Shown in pieces: positions 53,062-61,365 of a stretch of DNA of 64,000 nt (its first letter is position 1; each line of letters starts with the position of its first letter). Location: positions 1-64,000 of the forward strand of contig JAVBLW010000006.1 in NCBI GenBank assembly GCA_031553215.1. The letters are read 5' to 3'. Origin of the DNA: JAVBLW01 sp031553215 (GTDB lineage Bacteria > Bacillota_I > Bacilli_A > Acholeplasmatales > Anaeroplasmataceae). Made by a program: the position numbers and the translations under genes. The notes under the pieces are model-generated. The model saw only the letters and a list, made by a program, of their open reading frames with translations, was not told where the DNA came from and did not search any database.

Positions 53062-53430
53062 ATGAAAGATATAACCTATGAAGAATATCAAAAAATGATT
53101 CAAAATATTCAACCAGATTTAACAAATTGTCCACTTAGTTCTGTATTAGAAGTTGTGCAAGGTAAATGGTCTTTACGTGTTCTGTTTGAATTAAGTAAAA
53201 AAGAACAGATGCGTTTTGGAGAACTAAAAAAGCAAATTGGAGAGATTACAAATACAGTCTTAACAAATACTCTTCGTTGCTTGGAAGATGCAAATCTTGT
53301 AAAGCGTGAGCAATATAACGAAATACCGCCTCATGTTGAGTATTCTCTTTCTGAAGCAGGAAAGCAGATTTATCCTGTTTTTATTGCCATGGTTCAATGG
53401 GGACAAAAATACTTGCCTGAGTCAAAATAA
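53062..53430 (+). CDS. HxlR-type winged-helix regulator
   Basis: 122 aa from ATG 53062, chosen because AAGGAG lies 6 bases upstream (the ATG at 53035 has no SD). HxlR signature: CPLSSVLEVVQGKWSLRVLF, RFGELKKQIGEITNTVLTNT and PHVEYSLSEAG. One Cys (in NCPLSS) is at the position of the redox-sensing cysteine in YodB/HypR-like members, suggesting response to electrophiles or oxidants. Divergent from the SirTM-macrodomain-nitroreductase operon, which it probably controls. Confidence 0.9.
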   Translation: MKDITYEEYQKMIQNIQPDLTNCPLSSVLEVVQGKWSLRVLFELSKKEQMRFGELKKQIGEITNTVLTNTLRCLEDANLVKREQYNEIPPHVEYSLSEAGKQIYPVFIAMVQWGQKYLPESK

Positions 53431-53451
53431 AGTTGTTACTATAATTTTAAA

Positions 53452-53490
53452 ATAGCAAAAAAGATTATTTTTCTTTTCTGCTTTTTTTAG
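53452..53490 (+). terminator. Probable terminator after the HxlR-type gene
   Basis: Imperfect stem AGCAAAAAAGA against TCTTTTCTGCT followed by seven T. Confidence 0.55.
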
Positions 53491-53524
53491 TCTTATACGT
53501 TAATTTTTGGAAGAGTGAACTAAA

Positions 53525-53554
53525 ATCTCTAACAACTAGACATCTGTTAGAGAT
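53525..53554. repeat. 10-bp perfect inverted repeat at the end of the recombinase relic
   Basis: ATCTCTAACA (53525-53534) and TGTTAGAGAT (53545-53554), loop of 10, no long T run. Either a weak terminator of the recombinase or part of an element end. Confidence 0.5.
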
Positions 53555-53561
53555 CATAAAG

Positions 53562-54752
53562 TCATTTATTTTTAATAGCTATCTGAATTGGAAATGAATC
53601 ATGCTTAACCCTGGTTCTATATCCATATTCGTTTTGACTAAATGTATGATAAGAATATTGACAATTCATTGTACTAATTATTGTATAATCCTTGTCCTTT
53701 TTTCCTTTAATTCTAAATGCTTCATTTGTAATATCAAATATATAAGTTACTTGTTCTGGCACTTTGTTTTCAAGCGAATCATGTCCACCAACAATAACTC
53801 TATCAATTAATAAAGTGAATATTTCAGGATCATATATAACAATAGTATCGCTTTCTAATATCTTGTCTTTTATTTCTTGGAGTTTAGTTTCTAATGATTC
53901 TTGATTTGAAACAAGTTCTTCAATTTGATTAATTTCCTTTTCTTTAGTTAAAATTAAATTGGTTAGTTCATTAGACTTTATTCCATAATCATCTTTGGAT
54001 ATAGTTTCATCTAGCATTAAATCTATGAGCTTAGCTTGACGGTCTTTTAAATTCTTAATTGAATCATTCAAATCCAATAATTTCTTTTGATGATTACCAT
54101 TACCTATTACTTCTTTTGTAGACTTCATAAAACTATTTATTAAGTTAGAATCTATTTCCATTATTGATTTTAATGCCGTAACAAATCCTGCTTGTAAAGC
54201 TGCTTCATCAAACACTTGACTATCTTGGCAAAATTGTTTACCTTCGTGGGTTTGAGTTTTACATTTCCATACAGATTTAAGTTCTTCTTTTGTTTAGTTA
54301 TGACTTCTTCTAGAATAGCTTGAACCACAATAACCGCATACTATTTTGCTCGACATAGGATATCTTCCTTTAAAGTCTAGAGCATAATCACGGTTATTTT
54401 CTTTTCTCATTTTTGAACGATATTCAAGACAAGTATTTGCTTTATCCCATAATTCTTTATCTATAATAGCTTCATGGTGGTTCTCAAGCAAATACATGTC
54501 TGCATCGCCTTTATTGTCTACTCTTTTTTTACTTATTGGATCTAGGGTATATGTTTTACCAAATACTGCATCTCCATAATATTTCTCATTTCTAATAATA
54601 CCTGTGATAGTTGTTCCTGACCATACTTCATTATTTCTAGGTGATTTAATTTTCATAGCTCTTAATTCTCTACCTATGCTATTTGAGCCAATTCCTGAGG
54701 CATAGCGTTCAAATATGAATTTGATTATTTTAGCTTCTTCTTTATTTATTGT
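53562..54752 (-). pseudogene. Large serine recombinase relic (no catalytic domain, internal stop)
   Basis: In one frame from 54752 down to 53562: recombinase domain (NKEEAKIIKFIFERYASG, then SPRNNEVWSGTTITGIIRN), zinc ribbon (SSKIVCGYCGSSYSRRS, and further on WKCKTQT and KQFCQDS) and the coiled-coil C-terminal part. An in-frame TAA (54294-54296) interrupts the zinc ribbon, and the N-terminal resolvase catalytic domain is missing because a stop lies at 54753-54755. A dead integrase of an integrative element. Confidence 0.9.
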
Positions 54753-55169
54753 TTAGATGATGACTATTTTAAGACTGAATATACTGAAAGCAAACATAAA
54801 ATTCTCGAGTTAAAAACAAAATTATTTGATTTAGAAAATGATTACGCAAACAAATATAGTTATCAAAAAAGAGTTAATGATATAAATGAATTTTTATTAA
54901 GAAATAATAAGCTTGACCAGCTTGATGAAAAACTTTTTAAATCTATCTTTAGCAAAATAATTGTAGTCAATAGAAATGAATTAATCTATTGCATAGAAAG
55001 CGATAAAGCTGTATCGATGAGTAAATTTAAAGAAAAGCTAAAGGAATACACAAGTTACACTCCAATCCATACAGGTGAGTACATTGACACACCAGTTGAA
55101 TATAATTATCCAGAATGTAACTTTGTTTATCCAGAAAAAAATATTAAGTACAAAGTCATACTAATATAA
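54753..55169 (+). pseudogene. C-terminal fragment of a second serine recombinase
   Basis: Plus-strand frame without start, ending TAA at 55169. It contains coiled-coil sequence (ILELKTKLFDLENDYANKYS) and LFKSIFSKIIVVNRNELIYC, the usual C-terminal subdomain of large serine recombinases. It faces the minus-strand relic head to head, so two elements have collided and decayed here. The left boundary is approximate. Confidence 0.78.
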
Positions 55170-55194
55170 AAAGCTAAGAATAAAATTCTTAGCT
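55167..55194 (-). terminator. Terminator of the polyglycine-peptide operon
   Basis: 9-bp stem AGCTAAGAA/TTCTTAGCT with a 5-base loop, then TTTTT on minus, about 40 bases past the precursor stop. Confidence 0.8.
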
Positions 55195-55230
55195 CCCCTA
55201 TATAAATGTTGCTATTTACTTATTTAATAT

Positions 55231-55437
55231 TTAGCAGGCTTTGCCGCCGCCACCGCCGCCGCCACCGCCTCCTCCACCACCGCCGCCGCCGCCTCCGCCG
55301 CCGCCGCCTGATGAACTTCCGCCGCCATCTCCGCCACCGCCATCAGCAGTGAAAGACATAGTATTTTTGTCAACTAATATCGAATTTGAAAAGTCTAAAT
55401 CAGCACTACTAAGAAAATCAAAAGTTAATTCTTTCAT
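55231..55437 (-). CDS. Putative RiPP precursor with 22-glycine run and C-terminal Lys-Ala-Cys
   Basis: 68 aa. Residues 1-32 form an acidic leader-like part (MKELTFDFLSSADLDFSNSI ...), followed by GGGGDGGGSSS, then 22 Gly (residues 44-65) and KAC. Its ATG overlaps the SPASM gene's TGA (ATGA) and AAGGAG precedes it, so it is translated and coupled to its presumed maturase. The Gly tract is encoded mainly by GGC, giving ~115 bases of about 70 % GC in an AT-rich neighbourhood. The plus-strand proline-rich ORF over it is a shadow. RiPP precursor is an inference from size, leader/core layout and the three enzyme genes upstream. It could instead be a small structural or secreted Gly-rich peptide. 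Confidence 0.82.
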   Translation of the reverse strand: MKELTFDFLSSADLDFSNSILVDKNTMSFTADGGGGDGGGSSSGGGGGGGGGGGGGGGGGGGGGGKAC

Positions 55438-56543
55438 ATCGTTTTCTCCTTTTCTTTTTTATTTATAAATAAGCAACATTTAATAGCGTTTTTAGTAAAA
55501 CTATCAATAGCATAGCAACCACCACAAACATTAAAATATATACATTCTAAACAATCTGTGTTTTTTATTAAATGCTTTTCGGAATTATCAAAAAAGTTAT
55601 TAATAATGTATTTGCTTGCATAACATTTTCTACAGTTAAATATTTTTCCATTTACGTCTACAATGAAAATATCTTTAGTTGCAGTACAATTAAGAGAATT
55701 CTCATTATTCATTATGTGGTTTACTATTTCCGGAAAAATAATATCTTTCTTTATTAAAAAAGGAATCCATTGGTGCTCTTTAAAACTAAAAAAAACTTTT
55801 GGTACCACCCTATTTTCTTTATTAACATAAAAGAAATTCGGATCATTAAATTTTAATCGCAAATAATTAAATTGTTCTTCAAAAATTCTAACAAGCAATT
55901 CATTATCTATTATATTGTTTTCATTTTCTGACCAATATCTCGCCCAAGTAAAGTCGTCAATAATAATATTATTATTAATAAAAAAATCAAACAATGTCAT
56001 AATTTCATGATAATTATTCTTTGATGCAGTAAAACTAATTCTTACTTTCAAATTAAATTTATTTAAAATCTTTATAGCTTCAATCGTGTTTTGAAACGAT
56101 CCAATACCCCTAATCTCATCATGCATTATTTCCATACCATCTAAACTCAATGAAATATCTTCTGCTCTTTGCAGAAAAAATTTAATTCTTTCAAAATCAC
56201 TAACTATCACTTCAGGATTACATTTAAATCCATACTTGATATTATTATTCCAACAATATTCTATTATAGTATCAAGTTCATTATGAAGCAGCGGGTCTCC
56301 ACCTGTAAAATCTACTGCTAAATTTTTTGATATTGATTTTGCGTAATTATTTGCATTCGCCAAAAAATTAATACAGTCACTTGCTTTCATCTCCAAAAAA
56401 CTTCTACCTATTTCATTAAAATAACAATGCACACACTTTTTTTGACATTTTTCAGTTATATGAATTTGAAAATACAAATCTTTTTTCAAATATTTTTCTC
56501 TGTCTACACACCATTTATTAATATAATACTTGATATTATTCAT
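55434..56543 (-). CDS. Radical SAM/SPASM protein, probable peptide maturase
   Basis: 369 aa. Radical SAM motif CQKKCVHC (C33, C37, C40) and SAM-binding DFTGGDPLLH; C-terminal SPASM-type cysteines in LNCTATKDIF, VNGKIFNCRKC, DCLECIYFNVCGGCYA and KCC, enough for two auxiliary [4Fe-4S] clusters. SPASM enzymes modify RiPP precursors or other proteins (thioether, C-C or C-N bond formation). Start ATG 56543 with GGAG 8 bases upstream. Overlaps the precursor start by four bases. The specific reaction is unknown. Confidence 0.92.
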   Translation of the reverse strand: MNNIKYYINKWCVDREKYLKKDLYFQIHITEKCQKKCVHCYFNEIGRSFLEMKASDCINFLANANNYAKSISKNLAVDFTGGDPLLHNELDTIIEYCWNNNIKYGFKCNPEVIVSDFERIKFFLQRAEDISLSLDGMEIMHDEIRGIGSFQNTIEAIKILNKFNLKVRISFTASKNNYHEIMTLFDFFINNNIIIDDFTWARYWSENENNIIDNELLVRIFEEQFNYLRLKFNDPNFFYVNKENRVVPKVFFSFKEHQWIPFLIKKDIIFPEIVNHIMNNENSLNCTATKDIFIVDVNGKIFNCRKCYASKYIINNFFDNSEKHLIKNTDCLECIYFNVCGGCYAIDSFTKNAIKCCLFINKKEKEKTI

Positions 56544-56545
56544 AA

Positions 56546-58345
56546 TCAATTCTCCGAGATAAAAATCTTATGTGTTTTCCAATCATAAATATATTTATGG
56601 TTATTCAATATAAAAGTTACTTGCTTGCTTGGCAAAATAAAATCATATTCTTTATTACTCCATAGCAATGTATTACGAATCGTTTCAGATAACCTATATA
56701 AAATTACTGGTTTTATTAATGCAGTTTTAGGCATCCAAGGATATAAAATATCTCTCATGAATTCATTTCTTTCTTTATCTAAATTATTATAGGATTCTTC
56801 TAATTCATAATTAACAAAATTATCAATGAAATCAAAAGGATTTGCTCTAAAATTAATTAGTTTTATATTGTATTTATCAAAGTTTTTGAAAACATCAGAG
56901 GCAACATCTAATAAAAATATATTTATATTAAATGTCATATTATATTGTTTGTTAAGATATTGCAACCTTTCATATGTTTCTTTTCTTTCGACCATAGTTT
57001 CAAAGGGAAATCCGACAATTGTCGGAACATGAACATGTATTTTAGCCTGTGAAAATTTTTTAATAAGAGCCTCAATATTATTGTAGTCAAAAGAACTCTC
57101 ATATTTATTCATTTTTTTAAGAATTAAATTTGATCCTGACTCAAAACCAAATCGTATTTCTCTTAGTCCGGATAAAAATAATTTGTCACAATCTGCTTTA
57201 TTTAAATTTATATCAAATCTCGATCTAATTTGCCAGAAAATTTCTATTTCATTTACTAATAAAAAATCAGCAAATTTTATCATTATATCAGATGGTATTG
57301 CTTCATCTTCAAACCAAAAATATTTATATCCTTTATTAATCATTTCTTTTATGTAAATAAAATTTGTTTCCAAATCATAAGTTGTGTCTTCGCAAAAAAG
57401 ATATTTTTTATTTATACCGCAAAAAGTACATTTTTTCCAATAACATTGTTTATTAGGCAACAATCTCAAATTAACAATTTTTTCTGTATTAATTATTTCA
57501 TTAAAAAATCTATATCTAGTCATCTCAAAAAAAGAAAATTTCTTTTTTAATGTATTAGTTTCAATAATCTCATTCGTATTTTTATCCAAATACATTATAT
57601 TTTCAATGCTGCTTAAATTTAAATTTCTTTTAATAAAATTTTCTACTTTATCTGTTGTATCTAAATTGTCATCTAATACAATACAGTCAATAACATTAAA
57701 AAGTAAGTTGTTATTTTTCAAATAGTTTTTTATTTTGCTGTATGAAAAATATTCGGAATTATGATATCTTAGACCAATAAAACAATTCGGATTAATCTCC
57801 TTAATTCTTTTTATTATATAATAATTAATAAAATTTACTGTACCATTAATCCATAAAAAATCACATACGCAATCCATTTTATCTATCATATTATTAACAA
57901 AATCGAAAACAATGGTGCTTTTATTTGCTTCTTCATCTATTTTTTTTATTGAATAGTTGGGAAATTGAAATCCATCTTGAATATTAAAATTATAATTTTT
58001 AAAATAATATTTAGAAAGCACTTTGCAGTATATTTCCAACACTTCAAGTTCAGAAAAAAATCTATTAGCAGTAATTGCTTGTTGAGCTATTATTTTATAC
58101 GTATTCTGAAGCCTTTCTATAAAATATTTTTCATCTGATAATATTGCATATTCCCATATGCTTTTTTCAACATTAGAGTTCTTCATGATTTCTAAAACTT
58201 TTACTATAAATTCTATATCCAATATTTCCATCCAAAAAATATGATTTAAATTTTTTAAATCACGTCTATCAATTAAAGAAAAATCAATAGGACTATAAAA
58301 TTCATTAAAAATTCCTGTTATACTGTTTAACTCTAAAACCTTCAT
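56546..58345 (-). CDS. Radical SAM enzyme with C-x4-C-x2-C motif and vestigial B12-like domain
   Basis: 599 aa. Residues ~140-245 look like a Rossmann-type B12-binding domain but lack the DxHxxG cobalamin loop. The radical SAM part has CYWKKCTFCGINKK (C301, C306, C309): four residues between the first two cysteines in place of three, with CTFCG as in cobalamin-type RiPP maturation radical SAM proteins. FWFEDEAIPSD, REIRFGFESGSN and VHVPTIVGFPFET continue the barrel. SD GGGAGG. It lies 2 bases after the PTE-like gene and next to the SPASM gene. Probable second modifying enzyme for the Gly-rich peptide. Confidence 0.88.
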   Translation of the reverse strand: MKVLELNSITGIFNEFYSPIDFSLIDRRDLKNLNHIFWMEILDIEFIVKVLEIMKNSNVEKSIWEYAILSDEKYFIERLQNTYKIIAQQAITANRFFSELEVLEIYCKVLSKYYFKNYNFNIQDGFQFPNYSIKKIDEEANKSTIVFDFVNNMIDKMDCVCDFLWINGTVNFINYYIIKRIKEINPNCFIGLRYHNSEYFSYSKIKNYLKNNNLLFNVIDCIVLDDNLDTTDKVENFIKRNLNLSSIENIMYLDKNTNEIIETNTLKKKFSFFEMTRYRFFNEIINTEKIVNLRLLPNKQCYWKKCTFCGINKKYLFCEDTTYDLETNFIYIKEMINKGYKYFWFEDEAIPSDIMIKFADFLLVNEIEIFWQIRSRFDINLNKADCDKLFLSGLREIRFGFESGSNLILKKMNKYESSFDYNNIEALIKKFSQAKIHVHVPTIVGFPFETMVERKETYERLQYLNKQYNMTFNINIFLLDVASDVFKNFDKYNIKLINFRANPFDFIDNFVNYELEESYNNLDKERNEFMRDILYPWMPKTALIKPVILYRLSETIRNTLLWSNKEYDFILPSKQVTFILNNHKYIYDWKTHKIFISEN

Positions 58346-58347
58346 AA

Positions 58348-59271
58348 TTATCCTCCCAAAAATTCAATAGGATTATCATGTAAAATCTTAAAAATACTTT
58401 CTTCTCTTACTCCATAATATCTAAGAAGTGGTAAGACAAAGTTCTCCACATATAAATAATCCCTAATATTTTTTTTATCTTCATTCCTTATTATCATTTT
58501 GAACTTTTTCCAACGCCAATTACAATCATTGCTTATTAAAATATTATTAATATATCCTAACTCTATTAAATCCATTATCATTTTTGCCATTAGTTTGCTT
58601 TTTTTTGATTTTGTGTCTGTTCCAAAATCAGAAAATTGTAAATATCCTTGATTTCTACATACTGAAATTAATTCGTTTAGAAATACTTGATAATCCATTT
58701 TATCGATATTTTTTTCAGAATGCAAAATCATTAATTTTTTAGAATTAACATTATTTTTTAATAAAAAGTTATAGTGCCCCATAAAATTTTTAGTTAAATG
58801 TACTGCTATTGGCAAATTATATTTATTTGAAATAAGAATTGAGGATTTAAAAAAACGTTCTTCAAAATCCTTTAAATCCTCTGTGTTAGTACCAATTTTT
58901 ATGATGCCAGGTTTTATATGTCTTTTTCCGACACCAACCAAAATATCTTTTTCCATCTTAACACATAGCTCTTCTATTGTTTGTTTTTTATATTTTGCCT
59001 TTACATATTTTCCAGTAAAAAATCCAGTACATGAAACAATATAAGCATTAGAATTATCGATAACGTTATAGTAATTATAGACATTTGTATAAGGCGTTAA
59101 ATCGACAATCAAATTATATCCCTTGCAAAAAGCTGAATTTACCATTTCTATAGATTTGCTTTCACTTTCGTTTCTACACTGCCAAGGAAAAATATTAAAT
59201 ATATGTTCATGTACTAAAACTTTATTTATAGCACTTGATTCAATGTCTCCTTGTACTGTTTTAATTGTCAT
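58348..59271 (-). CDS. Phosphotriesterase-family metal-dependent hydrolase in RiPP-like operon
   Basis: 307 aa of the amidohydrolase superfamily, phosphotriesterase-homology group. All metal ligands are seen: HEH (H21, H23), the carbamylated-lysine position in GIIKIGTN (K125), H158 in PIAVHLTKN, H184 in MILHSEKN and D249 in ISNDCNWRW. Natural substrates of this group include lactones and carboxy-esters, but peptidase-like roles are possible. First gene of the operon. Start ATG 59271 follows AAAGGTG; a GTG at 59280 is the alternative. In this context it may hydrolyse the modified peptide or a cyclic intermediate. Confidence 0.85.
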   Translation of the reverse strand: MTIKTVQGDIESSAINKVLVHEHIFNIFPWQCRNESESKSIEMVNSAFCKGYNLIVDLTPYTNVYNYYNVIDNSNAYIVSCTGFFTGKYVKAKYKKQTIEELCVKMEKDILVGVGKRHIKPGIIKIGTNTEDLKDFEERFFKSSILISNKYNLPIAVHLTKNFMGHYNFLLKNNVNSKKLMILHSEKNIDKMDYQVFLNELISVCRNQGYLQFSDFGTDTKSKKSKLMAKMIMDLIELGYINNILISNDCNWRWKKFKMIIRNEDKKNIRDYLYVENFVLPLLRYYGVREESIFKILHDNPIEFLGG

Positions 59272-59466
59272 AAACTTCACCTTTTCTTTTACTCGTAATA
59301 ATTATTTAATATTAGCATTAATTAGATATGTTTCCACAAACCAGTAAAATATTTTTTTAGATTAAAATAAATGCTTTTATTATATTCTGCTAATTTTGTT
59401 TTGTAAACTATACAAAAAACATATTTGCTATTTCACATTAAAGTATATCTAAATGCACTTAATTGC
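59272..59466 (-). promoter_or_regulatory. Leader region of the RiPP-like operon / rlmD junction
   Basis: About 195 bases between the rlmD stop and the PTE-like gene. A possible extended -10 (TG-C-TAATAT near 59310-59320) is the only promoter signal. There is no terminator for rlmD here, as expected if its native downstream DNA was displaced. Confidence 0.4.
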
Positions 59467-60825
59467 CTATTTGCGTTCGAGCAATACTATCGTTTCAACG
59501 TGTGCTGTTTGAGGAAACATGTCTACAGGTTGCATATATTTAATATGGTATTTTTGAGTTAATAAGTTTAAGTCCTTTGCTAAAGTAGCAGGATTACATG
59601 AAACATAAACCATTCTTTTTACATCTGTATTTAGGATTGTTTCAATTAATTCACTACCTAATCCAGTTCTAGGTGGATCTACAACTATTACGTCTAACTT
59701 TAATCCTTCTTCAATTAGCTTAGGTAATAATTCGGTAACATCGCCTTGATAGAATTTGGCATTATTTACTTTATTTAATTTAGCATTTTGATTAGCGTTT
59801 ATAACCGCTTCTTTGTTATATTCAATACCTATTATTTCTTTAGAAAGTTTAGATAAATATATTCCAATTGTTCCTACCCCACAGTAAGCATCTAATACTA
59901 CTTCAGTTCTTGATAATTTACATGCTTTTTTTACTTGTTCATATAATTTTTCAGTTTGTACTGGATTTAATTGGAAGAAAGCTGTCGGTAATAATTCAAA
60001 TTTATAATCACCAATAGATTCAATTATTGTTGGTTTTCCTTCTAATAAATTTATTTCAGGTCCAAATATAACTCCTTCTTTTATGCTATCGTTTATTGAT
60101 TCATATACACTTACTACATTTTGAATATTTATTATTTTTTTTGCAAGTTCAAATATTTTAGGAGTTTTATCATGAGTAATTAATGTAACTTGTGCTTCAT
60201 TTGTTTTATGAGATACTCTAGTTACAATATATTTAATTTCTCCCCTTCTAAATTTTTCAACATAAGGAGTCACATTCAATTCATCAATATATTCTAGTAC
60301 TTTAGAATTAATTGTATTTATTATTTCATTTTGAACTAAACAATTGTCAATATATACGATTTTATTTGTCTCAGGTTCATATAAACCTAAAGTAGCTTTT
60401 TCATTGAATTTTCTAACAGGTAAGCTTGATTTATTACGGTATCCATCTGGATTATCCATAATAATTGTTGGTTTAATTTCAAAAGTTTTTGGATTAATAT
60501 CAGTATATCTTAAAATAGATTCAATAAGCATTTCTCTTTTTAATACGCCTGTATATTTATTCTCAATGTGAGAGATTTGACAACCACCACATTTTTCATA
60601 ATGTGGACATTTAGGTTCTACTCTATTAGGAGAAACTTGTCTATATTCAATTATTTCACCCTTTGCCATTTTTTCTGATACCTGCGAAATTCTTAATTTT
60701 ACAGTTTCTCCTGGAATTGCTCCATCTACGAAAACAGCAAGTTTTTGGTAAAAGCCAATTCCTTCGCCATTTATTCCTAGTCTTTTTATTTCTAAAACGA
60801 TATTGTCATCAATTTGTAAATTCAT
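59467..60825 (-). CDS. rlmD: 23S rRNA (uracil1939-C5)-methyltransferase RlmD-type
   Basis: 452 aa. N-terminal TRAM domain (residues 1-60), [4Fe-4S] cysteines C73, C79, C82 (CPHYEKCGGC) and a further Cys in YIDNCLV, SAM methyltransferase domain with LDAYCGVGTIG and VVDPPRTGLG, and the catalytic YVSCNPATLAKD. It may act on U747 and/or U1939 (RlmCD type). Its last 12 codons (AHVETIVLLERK) recur as displaced tails at 50434 and 49244, and it has no terminator of its own. This points to use of its 3' end as an integration site. Confidence 0.93.
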   Translation of the reverse strand: MNLQIDDNIVLEIKRLGINGEGIGFYQKLAVFVDGAIPGETVKLRISQVSEKMAKGEIIEYRQVSPNRVEPKCPHYEKCGGCQISHIENKYTGVLKREMLIESILRYTDINPKTFEIKPTIIMDNPDGYRNKSSLPVRKFNEKATLGLYEPETNKIVYIDNCLVQNEIINTINSKVLEYIDELNVTPYVEKFRRGEIKYIVTRVSHKTNEAQVTLITHDKTPKIFELAKKIINIQNVVSVYESINDSIKEGVIFGPEINLLEGKPTIIESIGDYKFELLPTAFFQLNPVQTEKLYEQVKKACKLSRTEVVLDAYCGVGTIGIYLSKLSKEIIGIEYNKEAVINANQNAKLNKVNNAKFYQGDVTELLPKLIEEGLKLDVIVVDPPRTGLGSELIETILNTDVKRMVYVSCNPATLAKDLNLLTQKYHIKYMQPVDMFPQTAHVETIVLLERK

Positions 60826-60878
60826 CTACATCACTACCTTCTTATATAATTATAACATATATTAAGCAATAAACGAAC

Positions 60879-60904
60879 AAAAAAAAAGTGCTAAGCACTT
60901 TTTC
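60879..60904 (-). terminator. Terminator after the 91-aa membrane protein gene
   Basis: Stem AAAGTGC/GCACTTT with loop TTA, then nine T on minus. Confidence 0.88.
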
Positions 60905-61180
60905 TTATACGAAGCTTCTTCCAGTTCCGAATAGTACTGCAGCAATACTTAATATTGCAAGTACATAGAAAATTATTCTCCATAATTGAGTTTGTTTTTT
61001 TGCGAAATCATATGCAACATATAATACTACTAATAACAATGCGATACTAGCTACTGCAGTCATTATTGCTGAAATATTTCCTCCTAGATCTAATGATACT
61101 AACAACCAAGCAACTGCATTAAGTATAATTGCTATGAAAGCAACCATTCCTAAAAGTCCAGTTGATCCTTTTTTTGCCAT
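60905..61180 (-). CDS. Small membrane protein, three helices
   Basis: 91 aa with three hydrophobic segments (VAFIAIILNAVAWLLV, IMTAVASIALLLVVLYVAY, IIFYVLAILSIAAVLF) and basic residues between the second and third. Not recognised. SD GGAG 9 bases before the ATG, own terminator. Codon use matches the core genome. Confidence 0.8.
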   Translation of the reverse strand: MAKKGSTGLLGMVAFIAIILNAVAWLLVSLDLGGNISAIMTAVASIALLLVVLYVAYDFAKKQTQLWRIIFYVLAILSIAAVLFGTGRSFV

Positions 61181-61344
61181 ATTATCTTTCTCCTTTTCTA
61201 AAGTGATTTAATTATATCATAGTTTCCAAGAAAAAGTAAATATGTTTTTACTTATCAGACTAAATAACTACTTAAATAATTATATAAAAATTCTCCAATT
61301 TTCTACTCCTAATTATTCTATTTTTGATTTAAATATTGTGATAT

Positions 61345-61353
61345 AATTACACT
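61345..61353 (+). promoter_or_regulatory. Extended -10 of mnmM
   Basis: TG-A-TATAAT just before AGGAGTG and the mnmM ATG; position approximate to a few bases. The -35 is poor. Confidence 0.5.
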
Positions 61354-61365
61354 AGGAGTGATTTT

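Noticed and set aside
55241..55468. Plus-strand ORF beginning with a long proline run
   Set aside because: It is the complement of the glycine codons of the precursor (GGC becomes GCC/CCG in other frames) and has no SD; the minus frame is coupled to the SPASM gene.
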